64,000 nucleotides of DNA, taken from Myotis daubentonii. Taxonomy: Eukaryota > Chordata > Mammalia > Chiroptera > Vespertilionidae. Of this stretch, positions 58,457 to 64,000 are shown piece by piece. The notes beneath the pieces were generated by a model, which had not been told where the DNA came from, ran no database searches, and worked only from the letters and a program-made list of their open reading frames with translations. The stretch spans positions 36,731,796-36,795,795 of the forward strand of contig NC_081842.1 in NCBI RefSeq assembly GCF_963259705.1. The letters are read 5' to 3'. Both the position numbers and the translations under genes were made by a program. Numbering within the stretch: position 1 is the stretch's first letter; each line of letters starts with the position of its first letter.

Positions 58457-59129
58457 AGAGTCCACTCTAGTTCTAAATCACAATATTATAGGCAAGCCCT
58501 TGCATTTGTACTTTACCAATGAATGCTAACTTTGGTAACCATTATATCTAGTGCAAAATTTATCTAATATTTATTTAATGCTGCATTCTCATCAATTATA
58601 GATGCTACGTCTGTCCTTTACTAGAAAACATCTTAAAAGCTCAGTAAAACATTTCCCTCTGTTTTGACCTACTTGGGTCACTCTAAGTCAAAAGCATACC
58701 TCCTCACAATTTAAAAAACAACAACAAAACAAAACAAAAATAAACGACCTTCAAATTTCTACGGCCACACATCTCCATCTCTAACTTTCTACTCTCGAAA
58801 TGATAATTTTAATATTTATTCCAACTTCCTCAAAAGTAAGTTTGTAACTCTCAACCTTGGGCATTGAGCAACAGGCCCAGATAGAAATCATTAAAGCATA
58901 GTGTGAGTTATAATAAGTATAACAGGTGAACCTGGATTATGACAAACTCCATACAACTGCCAGATGGTTATATTCTAATAGAACTGGGTTATAGCGAACA
59001 CAGTGCCAGAAATTAGGTCCAGGTCTGTGGAACTTGGAAGCAAAATGGGTGACTTCCAGCCTGTTTGAAGTGAATCACCCAGTGGAAAGGAGTGCTTTGA
59101 ATGTAATACAAAGGCTGAACCCCACGTGC
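58457..59129. other. unassigned AT-rich sequence
   Basis: No gene recognised. A short CAAAA-rich run lies at about 58718-58740. Confidence 0.5.
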
Positions 59130-59420
59130 TTGGCTCTGCGGAGCTTCTGGGCCTTTCTGCAGGCCACGCGCAGGGACTTGGACTGCGAGTGAGACCGGGA
59201 GCCTTCAGTGTGAGCAGAGGAGTAGCCTGGTGTGCCTTTCATTTTCACAGCACATCTCTGGCTGTGATCTTGGGACTAAGGCAGAAGCCGGGAGACTGGT
59301 GAGAAGGCTATTTCCATAATCTAGTAAAAGATAGTGGGGAGCAGCAGGGGAGAGGATGAGAAGCAATGGGCTTCCGCATATATTTGAAAGGTAGAACTGA
59401 CAGATTTGATCCTCAAAGTC
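59130..59420 (+). repeat. ancient interspersed repeat, same type as 34080-34500
   Basis: 'gagaaggctatttccataatctagtaaaagat', 'ggagaggatgagaagcaatgg' and 'gaaaggtagaactgacagatttg' match an old mammalian repeat that I cannot name. Boundaries approximate. Confidence 0.4.
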
Positions 59421-59689
59421 CCCTTAACTGAGCATTGTCCATTTGGAAATGACTCTGCTCTACAAAATAATATTTAACAACTCTTTTAAACAACATTTAT
59501 CTTTCAGGGAAATAATATTCACCTTAAAGAAAAGTGGAGGCTAGAGCAAACTAAATATATATTACATTAACATAGTCCAATATATGTGTCATGTAAAATA
59601 ATATAATAAAACAATATATAAATACAAAAATAAATATAATCTATTCCCAAATGCAAAAGTATATAGTCTACACACGTTCTAAGTGCAAA

Positions 59690-60072
59690 TCTATATAATA
59701 AAAACCTAAGCAACCATTAGGGCAGAACGACCAGAACAACTGGTCGCTATGATGTGCACTGACCACCAGGGGCAGACACTCAATGCAGGAGCTGCCCCCT
59801 GGTGGTCAGTGCACTCCCAGAGAGGGCGCGGCCACTCAACCAGAAGCCAGGTTCACGGCTGGTGAGTGCAGTGGCAGTGGCGGGAGCCTCTCCCACCTCG
59901 AAGGCAGCACTAAGGAGCAGCAAGCCGAGTGTTAAGGAGCGAGCAGGCAGGCAGTAAGGAGCAGGGATCCCAGATTGTGAGGGAGTCCTGGACTGTGAGA
60001 GGATGCGGGCTGGGCTGAAGAACCCCCCCCCCCTCCATTCCAGTGCACAAAATTTCGTGCACAGGGCCTCTG
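59690..60072 (+). mobile_element. non-autonomous Helitron (HeliBat type) with CTCF-like motif pair
   Basis: Starts TCTATATAATAAAAACC after an A. Ends GGGCCTCTG before T; the usual A in CTAG is missing. A near-perfect subterminal palindrome GTGCACAAAATTTCGTGCAC lies at 60043-60062. An imperfect hairpin (59754-59775 with 59792-59814) contains two opposing CTCF-like motifs, the second perfect at the core (complement of 59790-59808). Non-coding. Confidence 0.88.
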
Positions 60073-61559
60073 TATATTATAAGTTAGATGAGTATACTCT
60101 CAAATTTACTTAAGGAAATTCAGTTTTATTTTGTTTTGTTTAAAAACATGGTATTCAGGAAAGCTCTATAAAATTGCTATTAAAAAGCATAGCTATTAAC
60201 AATATTTTGTATTGCCATGTTCACCTCTTTGGTCTACAAATATTTTTTAAGTATCCAGTTTGAATTTTTCTCCTTTAAACCAGCTATTTGCTCACAGTAT
60301 AGCAGAGTTCCCTCCCTTTCTATTTTTCTTCTCTTATTATCTTGCCCTTCCATTGTCCTCCAAGTTCTTAGGTTTTGAAACTAATCTTCCACTCCTGCAC
60401 ATTTCCTCTGGGAAACTTCTGTTCCACCTTTCACGCTGCTGACTAGTTCTCTTCATCTTTCCTCCTCTGCAGCTAGCCTCCTAGTGGTGGGCCAATCAGG
60501 TCGGGCTATTTCCCTTCACCCAGGAGGCTTATAAAACCATCTCTGCATTTAACTAGAGGTTCCATGATTGAAATCAAGATATCAGTTGAAGCTATAAATA
60601 AAATGTAGCACTCAAATCTGAGGCAGTGGGTTTTTTTTTTCTTTGAGTTATTCGAAAGCACACCATCATCTCATCTCTTCTAAACATTTTTTTATTACAT
60701 TGCATTTTAATGTTCAATAAGACACCCCAAATGAAATGGTAAAACCCCCTGTGGACATTTTATTTTGTATTCTATTCCTTTTCTGCTTAGAATCAGAATA
60801 TTAGTTTATAAAGTGGTTTTCTCAAGTGAAATTAGGGAGTAAATCAGTGTGATTCAGGTATTCACAATTGTATATCAGCCTCCTATTGTGGAAGGATTAA
60901 ATGTGATTTCAAACAATAGAAGGCAATCTCAGGAAAAAAATTATCTAGGTGAGTGTGTTGATTTTGATGTCACAATTGGGCGTTGCGTTAACATCGCTCA
61001 GCAAAGTTCTGGTAACAACTTTTATAAGAGTCATGATTATCCTAGGATGATCAACTTTAATCACTTGGCTATCCAAATTTTGCTTTACCTTTCAGGTTCC
61101 TCCATGTATATTTTCATGTCAGAACTCTTTTCTTGTTTTAATAAAATAAATTTTCTTTATCCTTATCAGTAGATTACAGTATGCTTGGTTATTACCATTT
61201 TGTGTTAATTGCACGCCTTGAATTCTCTATCAATATTATCTCACAATTACACTTGTCATGAAAGCACAGCTTTAAAAAGCACAAAGAATTAATCTGTATA
61301 TAAGTAATTCTTTTCTAGTGTGATCTATGACGTTATCATCTTTATTCATAAAAAAATGTATACCTCATACCCACTATGTTATCAAACATCTGGACAGAAA
61401 ATAAAATATTTTTAAATGTATAGGTTGAGAGAAAATTGCTCCAATTTTCTAATGAATGTTTCTATTTTCATACTACCTACCACCATATTTTTTGGCCTTT
61501 AAGAGAGGTCAAAGTTCTTCTCTCTAACTTCTAGTCATATCCCTCCTCTAAAATATGAA
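60073..61559. other. unassigned AT-rich sequence
   Basis: 1.5 kb without recognised genes. A 107-codon frame at 60849-61172 and a 60-codon frame at 60260-60442 show no domain. Confidence 0.45.
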
Positions 61560-61780
61560 TCAAAATTAATAATTATTGTAGTCAGAATTGTATTGATGAT
61601 AGCCAACACATATAGTGCTTACTGTGTGGTTCTGACAGTGTCCTAAATGCAATATATATATGAGCATATACGATCGTCACATTTAAGTAAGTACTGTTAT
61701 TGCTCCCATTTATAGATGAGATGACTTGAACCACATCATAACACTATGTGGTAGAGAACCTGAATTAAATCCAATGAACT
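61560..61780 (+). repeat. MIR-like repeat
   Basis: 'atagtgcttactgtgtggttctgacagtgtcctaaatgc', 'catttatagatgagatgac' and 'cacatcataacactatgtgg' follow MIR order. Confidence 0.55.
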
Positions 61781-63659
61781 AAACCCAAAGAAATCTGACT
61801 TGCTGCTCTAAACCCTACGTAATATCCATTTCATCCCACCACCCCATCATTGCCAAGGAAGAGGGTGTGGTTCCAGTTGGAGAAGTGGTCATTTAACCAT
61901 GATTTTAGGAGTGTAATATTTTTAAAAAGATAAGCTAGATGATAAATATTAAGTATACAACAATTAAGTATACAACAATAAATATTATTGAGTACATGGG
62001 CGTAGACATTCATCTTTCTATTTTTAGTGGGTACTTTGTGTCCAGGATTCAGAATTCCTGAATCCCTGACCATAAAATATCATATTAATAGCACTCCAAT
62101 ACAATAATGACTTCTACAGTATTGACAATAACTAAATATATTTTAAAATTCAGGCAATTATGCAGAAAGCATAACCTATACCCATCTCCCAAAAAGAACA
62201 AAGTAAAAATATTTAGATTAACAAGTCAAAATGAATTGGTACCTAGGTTTATTTAGGTAAAGGTTCTAAACTTCATTCTGCTTATGTTGAATTCTTGTGG
62301 ACACAGAGCCATGATTTTTATTTTTATGACCTGGGCCTAAAACATTACATAAAGAAAAATTATCTTTTATCTGATAAATATTACATGAAACTTATTAAGC
62401 AACAATTATCCATCAGGAACTATTTTAGACCCTGAAGGGCTGGACTAGAGTACAACCTGTTAAAAAACAAAAACAAAAACTGCACCCCCAACCTCAGGAA
62501 TCAAAGACAGGCTAAATATGCAACATGGGATTTTTACATTTTAAACTTGTATCAAGAATTTTATATCAATACAAATGCAACAAGCATTGACAATCGGACC
62601 CTTCTTAGATCACTAATAATTTATATTATTCTCTTATCCTCACCCCAACAGCTTTGAGGCCCTGGAAACATAATTATAATAATACAATCTCTGCTCTTAG
62701 TTCAGCATCTGAAGAGAACTACCTCTCTGGCCAGTAGAATTTCACACAGCCCTTCTACATGTATACTCACCTTCTCACTCACTAACTCCAGTGTGTCCCT
62801 GACCCAGTTCTGACTGCTTCTTCTTCATTCATGTAGGTCATCTCTCTGCCTATTCTCATCCAGCCCAGCTTGAGCCATGACTATTCCCAGTTGTGGGCGT
62901 GGACTTGCCCAGCACCTGTGTTCCTCTGAACTCCATCCGACCCACCGTGGGCTGCCAGGCTCTGCCCCTGGGCATGCTACCTGCTGGGCAGACACCTGGC
63001 TCGCCATTTGCTTGGCTTCTCTTGTGCCCTGGCTGTTCTCTTCACATCCACCTCACCATCCTCTCCCATGTCCCAACTCCCTGGCTGTAAGAGCATGCAC
63101 ATAAATCAGCATTTACTTGTTGACACTCATAAACATTTCACACAAAAATATTCCATTTTGTAAGCCAAGAAACAAAATGAAATCAAAGACATGTTTAAAG
63201 GGTAATACATTCTTAGTCTTGACTATTTAAAGTTGAGGGATTTAATAAGAGATACGTTTTCTCTTTTATCTTTATTTGAGATATTAAGACAAAGTTTTAG
63301 AAGAACTAAATAAATGACATGCTGTTTGGATCACCACAGGCTATGGAAAAACACTGTGTAAAACCCAGTTAGTAAATCTCCAAACAGTCAATTAGCACAC
63401 CAACATGAGCAGTGAGTGGACCTCACAGCCTTTCGCAAGCAAATACAGTAATTAAAAACAAATTACTGTGTAGCCTAGATGTGGTGTTTTACATGTACCC
63501 CCCCCCCCTGCCAACCAGCAGCTAAATTCATTCCAAGACTGCCTGGCCAAATAGCTGCTTCCCCATTGGTCAACTGAGGTTTCCTATGTGAGTACCTTTT
63601 GCAAGAATCCAATCAGATTTGGCCTTTTGTTCTCAGAAGGAAGCAGATCTTCCAGAAGA
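61781..63659. other. unassigned sequence
   Basis: 1.9 kb. 62870-63090 is a GC-richer patch with overlapping frames on both strands, no domain, and too few CpG to be an island. A 15-bp direct duplication (AAGTATACAACAATT-like) lies near 61950-61985. C-run at about 63498-63509. Confidence 0.45.
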
Positions 63660-64000
63660 CTCAAGAGTGGGTATCTCCAAAACAGCCTGGTACTGGCACA
63701 AGAATAGACATATAGATCAATGGAATAGAATAGAGAACCCAGAAATCAACCCGAACCACTATGCTCAATTAATATTCGACAAAGGAGGCATGAACATACA
63801 ATGGAGTCAAGACAGCCTTTTCAATAAATGGTGTTGGGAAAATTGGACAGATACATGCAAAAAAAAATGAAAGTAGACCACCAACTTACACCATACACAA
63901 AAATAAATTCAAAATGGAAAAAGGACTTAAACGTAAGATGGGAAACTATAAAAATACTAGAGGAATCCACAGGCAACAAAATCTCAGACATATGCCAAAG
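63660..64000 (+). pseudogene. LINE-1 ORF2 fragment, runs off the window
   Basis: Reads [19 protein letters not shown] followed by LIFDKGG and [11 protein letters not shown], the region of LINE-1 ORF2 after the reverse transcriptase domain. One extra A in an A9 run (about 63860-63868) shifts the frame; the reading continues on the other side as [11 protein letters not shown]. Less decayed than the L1M pieces but already broken. The upstream edge is a truncation or a rearrangement; the downstream end is outside the window. Confidence 0.88.

Noticed and set aside
62870..63090. CpG island or promoter
   Set aside because: GC is locally higher, but CpG is sparse and no promoter elements are evident.
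63619..63870. Host gene encoding an 83-residue protein
   Set aside because: The residues are a LINE-1 ORF2 segment cut by a frameshift in an A run.

Overview
This window is vertebrate nuclear DNA and looks intronic or intergenic. I found no protein-coding exon of a host gene, no rRNA or genuine tRNA gene, no CpG island and no CRISPR array. The transposon set points to a vespertilionid (evening) bat: many tRNA-derived SINEs of the Ves type, several non-autonomous HeliBat-type Helitrons, short hAT elements with 8-bp target duplications, a SPIN-like hAT, a Tc1/mariner element and fairly recent LINE-1 fragments. No other mammal group I know carries Ves SINEs together with HeliBats. The species cannot be named from this window.

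Layout. 0-10 kb: a Helitron (827-1189), a 5'-truncated LINE-1 that seems to have carried flanking DNA with it (1913-2963), a 345-bp polypurine tract (3752-4096), an old LINE-1, three Ves SINEs and a hAT element (9859-10095). 10-20 kb: a Helitron with an internal 50-bp minisatellite (10888-11362), a Ves SINE, an old LINE block, a (CA)n tract, and an LTR split by a Helitron (18912-19638). 20-30 kb: two Ves SINEs sitting inside older LINE-1 remnants, further SINEs, and a hAT with a perfect 8-bp duplication (22888-23039). 30-40 kb: old LTR and LINE-1 remnants, a short Helitron, and a Helitron with a 40-bp minisatellite (38822-39475). 40-50 kb: a near-perfect palindromic hAT (40578-40801) abutting a SPIN-like element, and one Helitron inserted into the end of another (47810-48728). 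50-64 kb: an L2 remnant, a Tc1/mariner element with DD36E spacing (52160-52947), a SINE with very long microsatellites in its tail, another Helitron (59690-60072), and a LINE-1 ORF2 fragment running off the right edge.

The contents do not form a pathway; they record successive waves of insertion. Nesting gives relative order: L2, MIR, L1M and MaLR-type LTRs are the old background, and Ves SINEs and Helitrons landed in them later. The observations most worth following are the CTCF-like motifs carried by several Helitron copies, the Helitron-in-Helitron junction that reconstructs an A|T target site, the 224-bp palindrome, the DD36E Tc1 copy and the LINE-1 3' transduction. Family names are from memory and by eye; no database search was run. 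The longest open frames fall in repeats or low-complexity DNA, or look like chance.
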